DNA from: Nitrospira sp.
GTDB lineage: Bacteria > Nitrospirota > Nitrospiria > Nitrospirales > Nitrospiraceae
DNA length: 64,000 nucleotides
Assembly: GCA_037045225.1 (NCBI GenBank)
Contig: JBAOHZ010000008.1
Coordinates: 1 to 64,000, forward strand
Direction: 5' to 3'
This document shows positions 44,013 to 53,391 of the stretch, piece after piece. The notes beneath the pieces were generated by a model. The model worked only from the letters and a program-made list of their open reading frames with translations, had not been told where the DNA came from and searched no databases. Each line of letters opens with the position of its first letter. The stretch's first letter is position 1. The position numbers and the translations under genes were made by a program.

Positions 44013-44927
44013 ATGAACGGAAAACTCAGGCGGATGGTCAGGTGTCTGATCCTTGCATTGGGGCTGGCGAATGTAGGGGTCTCCGCGGCGGAAATTCCAG
44101 AGCCTGGCGGACTCGATCAACGAGTGCGTTATGTGACGTACAAACAGGATGATGTCACCACCGTGCACGTGCGCCGCGGCGTGATCACGCGCGTCGTCCT
44201 CGGGGAAGATGAAAAAATCGTCGTGGCCGCGACGGGATTTTTGGGTGATTGTGCGAAGTCAGAAGCGGAATGGTGTATCAGGGCCGACGTGGGAACGAAT
44301 CAAGTGTGGGTGAAGCCGAAGGACAACGCGACGCATAACAATCTCGAAATTCGGACGGATAAGCGGGACTACAGCCTGGAGTTTCATGTCCTTGCGGACA
44401 CCAAGCTGGGACGGTCGCGCAGGCCAGCCGATGGCCACGACATCGAGGAGGCTATGTATCGGGTGATCTTCCGCCATCCGATCCCCTTCCCGAACCCACA
44501 GACCGTCATGGCTCTCACCGCCAGTCTGGACCACACTCAGCAAGCGCGTGACAATCAACAAATTGTGGCCGATCGCCTCGCAGCCTTTACGCCGGAGCCA
44601 CAGAATTGGGCCTATTCGATGGAAGTCCTGACCGGCGCGGATGAAATCGCTCCCGCGCTGGTGTTCGACGATGGACGGTTTACCTACTTTTCATTCCCAT
44701 CTAACCGTGACATTCCAGCTATTTTTTACATCTCTCCGGCCGGGGAAGAAACCCGCCTCAATTTTCACATGGAGAAGGAACTGGCCGTGGTCCAGCGGAC
44801 GGGTCGGCGCTTTGTCTTGCGGCTGGGGCAGGCGGTCGTGGGCCTGTGGAATGACGCGTACGATATGACCGGCGTCCCTCCCACCAATGGCGTGACGGTG
44901 TCGGGTGTCAGTCGCGTAGTGCGTTGA
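44013..44927 (+). CDS. virB9: VirB9 outer-membrane core component
   Basis: A 304-residue secreted protein: signal CLILALGLANVGVSA, then PEPGGLDQRVRYVTYKQDDVTTVH, WCIRADVGTNQVWVKPKDNA and the C-terminal domain PALVFDDGRFTYFSFPSNRDIPAIFYI, all conserved in VirB9. It builds the core complex with VirB10 and a lipoprotein. RBS GAAAGG precedes ATG 44013. Confidence 0.95.
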   Translation: MNGKLRRMVRCLILALGLANVGVSAAEIPEPGGLDQRVRYVTYKQDDVTTVHVRRGVITRVVLGEDEKIVVAATGFLGDCAKSEAEWCIRADVGTNQVWVKPKDNATHNNLEIRTDKRDYSLEFHVLADTKLGRSRRPADGHDIEEAMYRVIFRHPIPFPNPQTVMALTASLDHTQQARDNQQIVADRLAAFTPEPQNWAYSMEVLTGADEIAPALVFDDGRFTYFSFPSNRDIPAIFYISPAGEETRLNFHMEKELAVVQRTGRRFVLRLGQAVVGLWNDAYDMTGVPPTNGVTVSGVSRVVR

Positions 44928-44937
44928 GGGAGGCATG

Positions 44938-46338
44938 ATGGAACAGAACGTGGCGACAGACGGGAGCGGCGAGCTAGGGATTGTCTCCGTCAATCATCGA
45001 GCTGGTGCGCTGGGCCATAGGGCTGCAAAACTCGGGTTCCTCGTGGTGGTGGGGTTGGTCCTTATGATCGGCCTCCTGATGGCCCTGAACAAATGGACCG
45101 CTCATCGAACCGCCGAAGCCGAGAAAGAGGAGCACGCGGCGAAGGTCGAGAATAAACCCGCCCAGGTGGGGCCGAAACGTGTGTTCGACTCGGATCCCGT
45201 GTATCAGCCTCACAAAGCTTCCTCCTCAATGGGCAAGGGTCAGGCTCACCCGGCGTCCCTCACCTCTCGGATGGTCGTTTCAGGGATGGAGAATGGTCAG
45301 ATTGAAAGTGGGCAGTCGATGCCTTATGGAACTGGAAGAGATGGGGGGAAGCAACCGGGATCACGACGGCAGAGCCGATTTGGGGGAGAGGCGATCCTGG
45401 CCAGCACCCATGCTCCGACTGGACCAGCCACACAGCACCTCCAAACCACCGGACCAGAGGCCGCACTTTCATTAGTGCGCGATCTGCTCGGCAATCCTCG
45501 CGGAGTTGGGTCGCTGGATCAAGCCCTAATCGGCGGGGCGCAAGCGATTGGCCTGAACCTTCCGGAGACGGACTTGTCCAGTTCGACGTCCGATCCTGGA
45601 CAGCCCGGGCAGGGAGGTAGCGTTGGGATGCCACTCATGGGTCTCAGGCCTGCGGGACTGCCGCTCCCCCCGAGCCCTGCGCCCAGCGGCGCCGGCGCAA
45701 TCGGGGGATTACTCACTCCCTCCTCCACACCGATGGTTCAAGCGGGCATGGTAGGAGACCGAAATATGCTGCTTCCAAAAGGAAGAAGCATTGATTGCGC
45801 GTTAACCATCCGTCTCGTCAATGAGGTGGCCGGCATGGCGACCTGCGTGCTCAGTTCTGATGTCTATAGCGATAACGGCCGGGTGGTGCTCCTTGATCGT
45901 GGCTCCGAAGCGGTAGGCGAATACTCCGCGACGATGGCACAGGGACAACGTCGGCTGTTCCTGTTATGGACGCGGGTGAAGACACCGAATGGAGTGGTCA
46001 TCAATCTCAACTCACCGGCCGCCGATGAATTGGGCACCTCCGGGCTTGCCGGCTATGTGGACAATCACTGGTGGGACCGTTTAGGGGCAGGATTTCTTCT
46101 CTCGGTCGTGCAGGATGCCATTGGATTTGCGACCGCGCAAGCCGCTGGCGGCGGCGGACAAGGGCAACTCTCGATCTATCAAAATTCTGCCACGACGGGC
46201 AATCGAATGGCAGAGCTTGTGTTGCAATCGACCATCAACATGAAGCCGACACTTTACAAACACCAGGGCGATCGGGCGACGATCTTCGTGGCCCGTGACT
46301 TGGACTTTGGAACGGTCTATGCACTCCGTGCCGAGTAA
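44938..46338 (+). CDS. virB10: VirB10 core complex protein
   Basis: A 466-residue protein: a cytosolic N terminus, one membrane helix (LGFLVVVGLVLMIGLLMALN), a Pro/Gly/Ser-rich linker (about residues 90-270), and the C-terminal beta-domain with LLPKGRSIDCALTIRLVNEV, GMATCVLSSDVYSDNGRVVLLDRGSE and the antenna region. It spans both membranes. ATG 44938 is chosen because GGGAGG lies four bases upstream; ATG 44935 is too close. Confidence 0.95.
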   Translation: MEQNVATDGSGELGIVSVNHRAGALGHRAAKLGFLVVVGLVLMIGLLMALNKWTAHRTAEAEKEEHAAKVENKPAQVGPKRVFDSDPVYQPHKASSSMGKGQAHPASLTSRMVVSGMENGQIESGQSMPYGTGRDGGKQPGSRRQSRFGGEAILASTHAPTGPATQHLQTTGPEAALSLVRDLLGNPRGVGSLDQALIGGAQAIGLNLPETDLSSSTSDPGQPGQGGSVGMPLMGLRPAGLPLPPSPAPSGAGAIGGLLTPSSTPMVQAGMVGDRNMLLPKGRSIDCALTIRLVNEVAGMATCVLSSDVYSDNGRVVLLDRGSEAVGEYSATMAQGQRRLFLLWTRVKTPNGVVINLNSPAADELGTSGLAGYVDNHWWDRLGAGFLLSVVQDAIGFATAQAAGGGGQGQLSIYQNSATTGNRMAELVLQSTINMKPTLYKHQGDRATIFVARDLDFGTVYALRAE

Positions 46339-47428
46339 TGTCCTCGCGCACGATACCATGGTGCGCGAATTGTTGCGTCCATTGCTCAGATTTCTCTCGC
46401 GGCCTGAGGCCACAGAAATTGTGATCAATCGTCCCGGAGAGGTCTATATCGAGGTGGGCGCGGCTTGGGCACGGTGTGATGCGCCGGACTTGACGTTGGG
46501 CCAACTCATGGCCCTCGCGACCGCCATTGCCACTTACACTGAGCAAGAGGTCGGACCACACAAACCAATACTGTCGGCCATGCTTCCCGATGGAGAGCGC
46601 GTTCAGATTGTGCTCCCGCCGGCCGTCGAATTGGGGACCGTCTCATTCTCGATACGTCGACCCAGCGCCAGGATCAAGTCCCTGGACGAGTACGAGAATG
46701 AACAGGCGTTCCATCGCTATGTCTGGGCGCGCTCCAGTGACCTGGATGGACGTATAGGTGATCTCGACGTGGTGGAACGCAGCTTGGTGGACTGTCTGGA
46801 CTCGAAACGTCTGGGGGCATTCCTTCACCAAGCTGTACGGGCGAAAAAGAACATTGCCGTGGTGGGGGAGACCGGCTCTGGCAAAACCACGCTGATGAAA
46901 TCCCTCTGTCAGTCCATTCCTACCGATGAACGCCTGATGACGATTGAGGACGTGCGCGAACTGTTTTTGCCGAATCATGGGAATCGAGTCCATCTCCTGT
47001 ACTCGAAAGGTGGTCTAGGCGTGGCGAAAGTGACCCCAGCGGATCTCATCGCGTCGAATATGCGGATGAAGCCGGATCGAGTCTTGTTAGCTGAGTTGCG
47101 AGGAGGGGAAGCCTTCGATTTCCTGAAGTTGCTGACCACGGGACACAGCGGCTCGATCACGTCCTATCATGCCGAGTCTTGCGCCTTGGCGGCAGAGCGC
47201 TATGTCTTTATGTGCAAGGAACATGAGCAAGCCGCCATTTATGATGCAGCGTCCCTCAAGCGCCTCGTGTCCTTGACGATCGATGTGATCGTACACGTCG
47301 TCGCGCACAACCACTATGACGTCCACGGCCAACCGACTCATAAAGAACGCTACGTCGCGGAAGTCCATTACGACCCCATCGCGAAGCTCATGGCTCGGTT
47401 CGGAGCCGCCACGGTGGTACGGGCATGA
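46319..47428 (+). CDS. virB11: VirB11 hexameric ATPase
   Basis: A 369-residue traffic ATPase. Walker A GETGSGKTTLMKSL, followed by the Asp box LMTIEDVRELFL, the Walker B region RVLLAELRGGEAFDFLKLL, and the His box TGHSGSITSYHAES. The N-terminal domain contains SRPEATEIVINRPGEVYIE. It works with VirB4 and VirD4. The frame is open to 46295, but ATG 46319 gives the usual N terminus; it overlaps virB10 by 20 bases. Confidence 0.95.
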   Translation: MHSVPSNVLAHDTMVRELLRPLLRFLSRPEATEIVINRPGEVYIEVGAAWARCDAPDLTLGQLMALATAIATYTEQEVGPHKPILSAMLPDGERVQIVLPPAVELGTVSFSIRRPSARIKSLDEYENEQAFHRYVWARSSDLDGRIGDLDVVERSLVDCLDSKRLGAFLHQAVRAKKNIAVVGETGSGKTTLMKSLCQSIPTDERLMTIEDVRELFLPNHGNRVHLLYSKGGLGVAKVTPADLIASNMRMKPDRVLLAELRGGEAFDFLKLLTTGHSGSITSYHAESCALAAERYVFMCKEHEQAAIYDAASLKRLVSLTIDVIVHVVAHNHYDVHGQPTHKERYVAEVHYDPIAKLMARFGAATVVRA

Positions 47429-47435
47429 GGGTCCA

Positions 47436-49547
47436 ATGCGACTGAATCTGATGGCCACGGTACTCGCGGCGCTCCTATACATCCCGGTGGGCCTTGTGGG
47501 TGCTGATTGCCTCGCCGGGGCGATGTTCGATGTGACGAACAAACGTGTCCCGGCAGAGGTGTCCTTACAGAGGTGGCCGGATGCCTGGCGGGCCTATCGC
47601 GATGATGCGACCCAACGCAAGCGTCTGCAACTCTCAGCCGGGCTTAGCCTCTTTATGGTGTTCGGTATTCCCGGCGTGCTGGTGATGACTCTGAAGAATG
47701 CCGCCATCCCATTACACGGTGCCGCGCGATTTGCCAGTCCGGCGGAAATTGCCCGGGCCGGATTGTACGGAGACCGCGGAGTGATCATCGGGAAGCAAGG
47801 CTCTCGATATTTGATCTATGGCGGTCAAGAATTTGTCCTGCTGGCCGCGCCAACTCGATCGGGAAAAGGGGTCAGTGTCGTCCTGCCGAACTTGCTCAAC
47901 TATAACGATTCGGTGGTGGTGCTCGATATCAAAATGGAGAACTTCGCATACACATCGAAGTTTCGACAGATGCACGGCCACGCGGTGTTTCTCTTTAACC
48001 CGTTCGGCACGGATAATCGAAGCCATCGCTGGAATCCGCTCGATGCGGTGCATCGCACGTCTCACCTCCGCGTGGGTGAAATCCAGGCGATCGGGCATGT
48101 GCTGTACCCGACAGAGCATGTCAAAGATGCGTTTTGGAATGAGTCCGCGAGAAATTTGTTCCTCGGTCTATGCCTGTACCTCCTCGAAACACCGACGCTG
48201 CCTTGTAGCTTGGGGGAATTACTCCGACAAGCGTCCGGGAAGGGCCAACCCATCAAGGACTATGTGAATGGGCTGATGAACAAGCGTGGCCTGGGTCATG
48301 CGCCGTTGAGCAATGAGTGTACCGAAGCCTTGCAACGCTTCTGTACCACGAGCGACAACACGATGGCCGGCATCCTGGCGACCTTTACGGCTCCCCTCAC
48401 CATATTCAGTAACCCCATTGTGGATGCGGCGACCAGCGCGACGGACATTGACCTGAGCGCGGTACGGAAGCGCCGCATGGCTATCTATGTAGGCATTCCA
48501 GCCAATCGTCTGAGCGATGCGGCCCTATTGGTGAATCTCTTCTTCTCGCAACTCATTCATTACAACACGATTGATCTCCCCGCGACCGATCCCGCGCTGA
48601 AGCACCAATGTCTGCTGTTCCTCGATGAGTTTCCGGCCATCGGACGCGTCGATATTCTGGCGAAGAGTGTGGGGTTTATCGCGGGTTATAACATCCGGCT
48701 TTTTCCCATCATCCAGAGCTTGTCCCAATTGGAATCGATCTACGGAGAGAAGGATGCGCGCACCTTGGTCACGAACCACGCCTGCCAAGTGATGTTTGCG
48801 CCCCGCGAGCAACAAGACGCACAGGAGTATTCGCACATGTTAGGCACCTACACCGCTAAAGCCGTTTCCACGGGCATGAGCTACCCGAAAGCCTGGGGCC
48901 ATACAGGCCACGGCTCCACAAGCTCTAATGTATCCGACCACGCGCGGCCCCTCATGTTGCCACAGGAATTGAAGGAGTTGGGGCAGACGCGGCAAATTAT
49001 CAACCTCATCAACACGAAACCCATCCTTTGCAATAAAGCCTTCTTTTACCTCGATCCGATCTTGGTGAATCGCTTGAAAACGGTGAGCCCATTTCTCGCC
49101 AGCTTAGGCCGCAGATTGCCCACACAGAGCGAGTTCGAGACTGCCGCGTTTGTGCGTAAGGATCTCTCAGCAGACATTCCTTTCCTCGATGTGGATCTCC
49201 ACATGGCCAAGGTGGAACGGCGCGTTCGTCCACTGACCGCGAACGAACCGCTAGACCTCACCAAGCTCACGATCGACACAGGGTTATTGCCGCCCGTGGT
49301 TCACCGTCCACCGAAAGTCGAAGACGTCACCCAACTGGTCGATGCATTTTTTGCGCAGTTAGAGTGGACGGAGCCGGATGCTTGCACCGTCCCAGGCGAT
49401 CCGAGCATCGCGAATGGCCGTCCACTGAATTGTCCGCGAGTAGAGGACCGTCCAACGGATGAGAGCCTAGTCGCACAGTTAGCGCCTCTGCGCGCCGTCC
49501 GTGATTCATCTGGGCTGGAACGAGAGGGCTCAGGGAGGAACCTATGA
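47436..49547 (+). CDS. virD4: VirD4 coupling protein
   Basis: A 703-residue coupling ATPase that delivers the relaxase-DNA complex to the channel. N-terminal membrane helices (LMATVLAALLYIPVGLVGADCL; LFMVFGIPGVLVM), Walker A APTRSGKGVSVVLPNLL near residue 142, Walker B CLLFLDEFPAIGRVD, and the FPIIQSLSQLESIYG stretch. The frame is open upstream to 47316 inside virB11; ATG 47436 follows GAGGG. Its stop overlaps the next start. Confidence 0.95.
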   Translation: MRLNLMATVLAALLYIPVGLVGADCLAGAMFDVTNKRVPAEVSLQRWPDAWRAYRDDATQRKRLQLSAGLSLFMVFGIPGVLVMTLKNAAIPLHGAARFASPAEIARAGLYGDRGVIIGKQGSRYLIYGGQEFVLLAAPTRSGKGVSVVLPNLLNYNDSVVVLDIKMENFAYTSKFRQMHGHAVFLFNPFGTDNRSHRWNPLDAVHRTSHLRVGEIQAIGHVLYPTEHVKDAFWNESARNLFLGLCLYLLETPTLPCSLGELLRQASGKGQPIKDYVNGLMNKRGLGHAPLSNECTEALQRFCTTSDNTMAGILATFTAPLTIFSNPIVDAATSATDIDLSAVRKRRMAIYVGIPANRLSDAALLVNLFFSQLIHYNTIDLPATDPALKHQCLLFLDEFPAIGRVDILAKSVGFIAGYNIRLFPIIQSLSQLESIYGEKDARTLVTNHACQVMFAPREQQDAQEYSHMLGTYTAKAVSTGMSYPKAWGHTGHGSTSSNVSDHARPLMLPQELKELGQTRQIINLINTKPILCNKAFFYLDPILVNRLKTVSPFLASLGRRLPTQSEFETAAFVRKDLSADIPFLDVDLHMAKVERRVRPLTANEPLDLTKLTIDTGLLPPVVHRPPKVEDVTQLVDAFFAQLEWTEPDACTVPGDPSIANGRPLNCPRVEDRPTDESLVAQLAPLRAVRDSSGLEREGSGRNL

Positions 49548-50182
49548 AATCGTGGCGCGTTCAAGGTCTGATCCTTTACCTCGCGAGTGCGTTGTGCGTC
49601 GCCTGTGCGCCGAAGCCGGTTGTTCCATCAGGCGAGTCTCGGATCCCGGTCAATTCAGAGGAAGTGATCAGCCAATACAGGGAACGGGTAAAGGGTGATC
49701 ACCGGGATCGAGTGGAGCGAAGTAGCCTCGCACGTCAAGTAGACGCGCTTACGAAACAAGTTCAGGAATTAAAAGCCTACGTGACACTGTTACAACTTCA
49801 ACAACAGGAATCGGATAAAGGCCGTGTCCGCCAGGTGCAGCCTGTGGGTGTCGGCAGTCCACCGTTTCTGAGTCAAGCCGCTGATAAGACGGCCACGAAA
49901 GACAAGGCAGTGACGGTATCCCTGCCCGTATTTCCGCTCTCGACGGCGCCAATCAATGCGTCTGTGGTGCCCATGATCGCGATGGAAGCGGTTCCCACCG
50001 ATACATGCGGGCCGCGACCAGGGGCTGCGAATTTCGAGGGGTGGATCGACCTCACCTCCGATTACCTAAATCGTAGCGCTGATGGCCGGGCCGACCATGG
50101 ACCCTGCCGGTCTGTCACACGTGGTAGTGCTCCGAGCTTTGGAACAGGAGTGTGGTGTTCCGGTAGCTGCCAAGCTCAATGA
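49544..50182 (+). CDS. Lipoprotein of the transfer operon
   Basis: A 212-residue protein coupled to virD4 (ATGA). LYLASALCVACAPKP is a lipoprotein signal with the cysteine at about residue 21, followed by a coiled-coil (SSLARQVDALTKQVQELKAYVTLLQ). It could fill the VirB7 role, but it is longer than usual. The last 30 residues (ADGRADHGPCRSVTRG) look frameshifted: from 50082 another frame reads HVVVLRALEQECGVPVAAKL and EMIIYNSRVVCRDSWLD, which may be the true C terminus. Confidence 0.65.
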   Translation: MKSWRVQGLILYLASALCVACAPKPVVPSGESRIPVNSEEVISQYRERVKGDHRDRVERSSLARQVDALTKQVQELKAYVTLLQLQQQESDKGRVRQVQPVGVGSPPFLSQAADKTATKDKAVTVSLPVFPLSTAPINASVVPMIAMEAVPTDTCGPRPGAANFEGWIDLTSDYLNRSADGRADHGPCRSVTRGSAPSFGTGVWCSGSCQAQ

Positions 50183-50333
50183 GGGGCAAGAGATGATCAT
50201 ATACAACAGCAGGGTTGTTTGCCGAGACTCGTGGCTAGACGTTGACGAATACCGAAGGCCAGATGCTCCCGATCGGCGAATGCTTCGCCATCCATGCGCC
50301 GGCCGCGGGCCGGTGAATAACTCGATGTGTTGA
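50082..50333 (+). pseudogene. Possible displaced C terminus of the lipoprotein gene
   Basis: An 83-residue frame overlapping the lipoprotein end by 100 bases. It reads LRALEQECGVPVAAKLNEGQ and YNSRVVCRDSWLDVDEYR with paired cysteines, and has no ribosome site of its own. It is either the continuation of the lipoprotein after a frameshift or a separate small gene. Confidence 0.35.
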
Positions 50334-50398
50334 CGGTGAGTCATGGCTATCAAACTCGATAGTGTATATGGCCCAAGAGAGCATCAGGAGAACGTCCG

Positions 50399-51496
50399 AT
50401 GAACGAATTGCGGGAGCGAAAGACTCGAGAGAGGGGCAGCGTGAATGAAATTGTTCTACCTGGGGAGGACCCACGAGACACCGTACCACCTGAACCGTTC
50501 ATGAATCAGAGCACAGCCGCCGCCGAATCGTTGCGGCGACGCTTCCTTAAAGCCGACAACAAATTTTACTTTCGTGCTGGCCATGGTGAAGCCGCGAAAG
50601 TGGCATTTTCTGATCATGGGGAACGCCTGACAACGGATCAGAATGATCACACCGTGATCCACGGCATGATGCTCCGGGCCCAAGAAAAAGGGTGGACCTC
50701 CCTCCGAGTGAAAGGGTCGGAAGGATTCAAGGTGGAGGTCTGGATTCAAGCCACCATTGCGAGCATTGAGGTAGAGGGATACAACCCGCGTGAGATTGAT
50801 CGAGCGCGACTGAACGAACGCAAGGGAGAAACACTTACGAAACAACAAAAGAGTTCGTTTGGAGAGAGGGCACCTCGCGACCGTTCGACCATTCCTGTTG
50901 AAAAAAGTCCGACCACACTGACTGCCTCACAGAATGTGGCAATCACTACTCTTCAGGCTATTTTGCGCGAACGGGGTGACTCGGCCGCGATGATTGCGGC
51001 TGCGGTGGAGGAAGCGACCGCGCGGCTGCACGGCGAACGACTCGTGGTCGGCACAATCGTAGAACATGGCCCTGCTCGGTACGGTCATGACGAACAGGCC
51101 CCCCAAAGCTATTTCGTCACCGTGGAGACGGCAAAAGGAGAACAAACCGTGTGGGGCGTAAATCTGGCGCGAGCGATTGAGCGAAGCGACGCCAAAATAG
51201 GCCAGGCGGTCGCCCTCATCCAACGAGCGAATGAGAGGGTGACCGTCCAGTCTCCGGTGAAGAACGAGGCCGGGGAGGTAGTGGGCATGGGGCCCCATGC
51301 TGTACGGCGTAATGTGTGGGAAGTCCTCAATCTCCAGACCCTAGGCGTCAAAGCTCGCGACACGATCACGTCCGCCGTGAGGACGACGACCCATGAACCA
51401 GTGGTGCAGGTCTTTGATCGCACGGCGGCCCACACCGATCACGTCCCCAATGAGACGCGAATGCGTGAACAGGAGCGCATCAGGATAGAACGGTAA
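50399..51496 (+). CDS. LPD7-domain plasmid protein
   Basis: A 365-residue protein. Residues about 50-120 (DNKFYFRAGHGEAAKVAFSDHGERL, ARAQEKGWTSLRVKG-type, GFKVEVWIQATIASIEVEGYNP) form an LPD7 domain, usually found at the C terminus of relaxases and TraC-like primases. The remainder is helical, with a beta-rich stretch (VVGTIVEHGPARYGHDEQAPQSYFVTVE) that recurs in relaxase-linked proteins. No relaxase catalytic site is present. It probably assists DNA processing in transfer. Confidence 0.75.
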   Translation: MNELRERKTRERGSVNEIVLPGEDPRDTVPPEPFMNQSTAAAESLRRRFLKADNKFYFRAGHGEAAKVAFSDHGERLTTDQNDHTVIHGMMLRAQEKGWTSLRVKGSEGFKVEVWIQATIASIEVEGYNPREIDRARLNERKGETLTKQQKSSFGERAPRDRSTIPVEKSPTTLTASQNVAITTLQAILRERGDSAAMIAAAVEEATARLHGERLVVGTIVEHGPARYGHDEQAPQSYFVTVETAKGEQTVWGVNLARAIERSDAKIGQAVALIQRANERVTVQSPVKNEAGEVVGMGPHAVRRNVWEVLNLQTLGVKARDTITSAVRTTTHEPVVQVFDRTAAHTDHVPNETRMREQERIRIER

Positions 51497-51502
51497 TCGA
51501 GT

Positions 51503-52207
51503 ATGCCTGTCTGGACGTTGCCTCATGTAGAGTTGTCGGACGGTGCGGTGGAAGCCATGAAGTGGCTCGGACTCATTCTGATGACGGCGGACCATGTGCA
51601 GAAATACGGCATGATGCCGGTCGTGGCGGGGGTTTATGAGGCAGGACGATTGGCCATGCCGCTCTTTGGAATCGTGCTGGCCTACAACCTTGCTCGAGTT
51701 CGGAGCCACGATCCTGCCGTCTACGTCCGAGTACTGACTCGTCTTCTTTTCTGTGGCGTGATCGCATCAGTCCCGTTCATCGCCTTAGGAGGACTCGGGT
51801 TTGGCTGGTGGCCGCTCAACTGCATGGGGACGCTCGCTGTCGCTGTCTGCATCATGTCCGTGATCGAGTCACGTCGGCCGTTCTGGAAAACCAGAGCGGC
51901 GGCGGTGTTTCTTCTGGGTGGCGCCATGGTTGAATTTTGGTGGCCGGGAATCGCGCTCTGTGTAGGCGCATGGTTGTACTGGAAGCATCCGACTTGGGGG
52001 GCGCTCCTATTGTGGCTGGCGGGCACAGCCAGCCTCACGCTGATCAATGGCAATTGGTGGGCCTGCGCGTCGTTTGTGGTCCTCGCCGGAATGGCCTATG
52101 GCGTTACGCTCGAGATTCCGAGAGCATCACGCTTTTTCTATATCTATTATCCCGCACACCTTGCGGTCCTCCTGTTGCTGGGGTTCAGAATTCAGAACCA
52201 CTCATGA
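51503..52207 (+). CDS. traX: TraX-family membrane protein
   Basis: A 234-residue polytopic protein: MKWLGLILMTADHVQKYGMM is the TraX start, with MPLFGIVLAYNLAR, then repeated membrane helices ending RFFYIYYPAHLAVLLLLG, the conserved C-terminal YxxYPxHL segment. In F plasmid, TraX acetylates pilin. The enzymatic His and Asp (MTADH) are present. It ends the main transfer operon. Confidence 0.9.
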   Translation: MPVWTLPHVELSDGAVEAMKWLGLILMTADHVQKYGMMPVVAGVYEAGRLAMPLFGIVLAYNLARVRSHDPAVYVRVLTRLLFCGVIASVPFIALGGLGFGWWPLNCMGTLAVAVCIMSVIESRRPFWKTRAAAVFLLGGAMVEFWWPGIALCVGAWLYWKHPTWGALLLWLAGTASLTLINGNWWACASFVVLAGMAYGVTLEIPRASRFFYIYYPAHLAVLLLLGFRIQNHS

Positions 52208-52629
52208 AACATTATGGCACGACATCCAGACATCCTATCAATCGACGTTGTAATCGTTGAGCGAAGCGAGCGACATGCTTCGGCCTCTCGCGTTTCATCG
52301 TGCAACTGGGTTCGAACTGGATTCATCGAGTCCAGGATTGGCGGACCCTGCCATGACAATTGTGGCGATTGACTTGGGGCGCATCCAACTGCGGACTTCC
52401 GGACACCAGTTCTGGCACTGCCTCGAGCTTTCAGGTGACCGTCACGCTCGTATTCTCGCACTGGTAGACGGAGAAACCGGTCTGATATGCGGCAACGACG
52501 GACACGTGTGTGAAGGAGTGGCTCGTGCTCGATACAGCGATGCGCGTGAACCATTGAGCACGTCATGATGTGCGATAGCTGTGAAGGAAGACTGATCCCT
52601 TGCCGGTCAAGGACAAGCACAGAGGTCAG
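52208..52629. other. Gap after traX, no convincing gene
   Basis: Frames on both strands are open (plus 52257-52568, minus 52192-52620), but neither shows a family motif or ribosome site. It separates traX from a membrane-protein gene on the other strand. Confidence 0.35.
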
Positions 52630-53019
52630 TCAAGGACGAGGAAGATGAGAAAAGCTACGATACAGCGCATCGACAATCCCCCAAGCAAATGCGATCGTAG
52701 CCAGCAAAAAGCACAGGCCAATGACGAACAGGGGGATAGTGATAAACACGAATTCAAGCAACCTGATCGAGACGTCGTAGACGAGGCGAATACCTCTCAC
52801 GGCGCCGATGCAGATGCGGGCGATCATATAGGACAACCGAGCGACCACGAACACCGCCACGAGCCCGGATCGCACCAGGCTATGCCCCGCGCGGATCAGT
52901 CCCTGTGTCATCTGCGGCTGCGTACGAACCCAGGTCGAGTGTCGTGGGGCGGCGATGTGTTTCACCACATAATTAGCCTCATAGATGTGAATCGTAAACG
53001 GGCTGACGGGTCTCTTCAT
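52630..53019 (-). CDS. Small membrane protein with hairpin leader
   Basis: A 129-residue protein with a polar N terminus and two or three membrane segments (SLVRSGLVAVFVVARLSYMIA; LLEFVFITIPLFVIGLCFLLATIAFAWGIV). No family recognised. ATG 53019 follows GGAGG. The fourth shared hairpin lies 24 bases upstream, placing it in the same possible regulon as radC and the duplicated module. Confidence 0.7.
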   Translation of the reverse strand: MKRPVSPFTIHIYEANYVVKHIAAPRHSTWVRTQPQMTQGLIRAGHSLVRSGLVAVFVVARLSYMIARICIGAVRGIRLVYDVSIRLLEFVFITIPLFVIGLCFLLATIAFAWGIVDALYRSFSHLPRP

Positions 53020-53042
53020 AAAACCTCCAAAACATATGGCCG

Positions 53043-53200
53043 TTGCTCTCTCGCCACACGTGGAGAGCGAAGGCCACTATGATTGGAGGGTATGCGCCGA
53101 TGGCCGATGAGTCGAGCGCTCACCGTGACGAGCCCGAGCACGTGCCGGGCTGTGCCGGCACAGCGGCGGCCACGGCGTGGTGCTCGAACGCGAGGCCATG
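53043..53200 (-). promoter_or_regulatory. Hairpin leader region, copy D
   Basis: TTGCTCTC / GAGAGCGA (53043-53070) pairs over 8 bp with one G-T pair. The next bases (GGAGGGTATGC, GGCCGATGA, GTGACGAGC) recall leader C. No convincing gene lies within it. Confidence 0.45.
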
Positions 53201-53391
53201 GCACAGAGACATCAGCCCAGCAGCATACTTGTGTCGTCCTAGGGGTCAGACAATCCAGCAGGCCTCACGTCGTGTGGCGGCCAATGGTAGAACCGCTCAC
53301 CGAGCGGGTGCCTCTTGTGGGGCGAGACCGTCGATACAAACCGGCACAGCAGGAGGAAGAAGCAGGGTCAGAAAGGAAAAAAGGTGAGGAT

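Noticed and set aside
52257..52568. 103-codon plus frame after traX
   Set aside because: No ribosome site, motif or conserved-looking core, and an equally long antisense frame is open.
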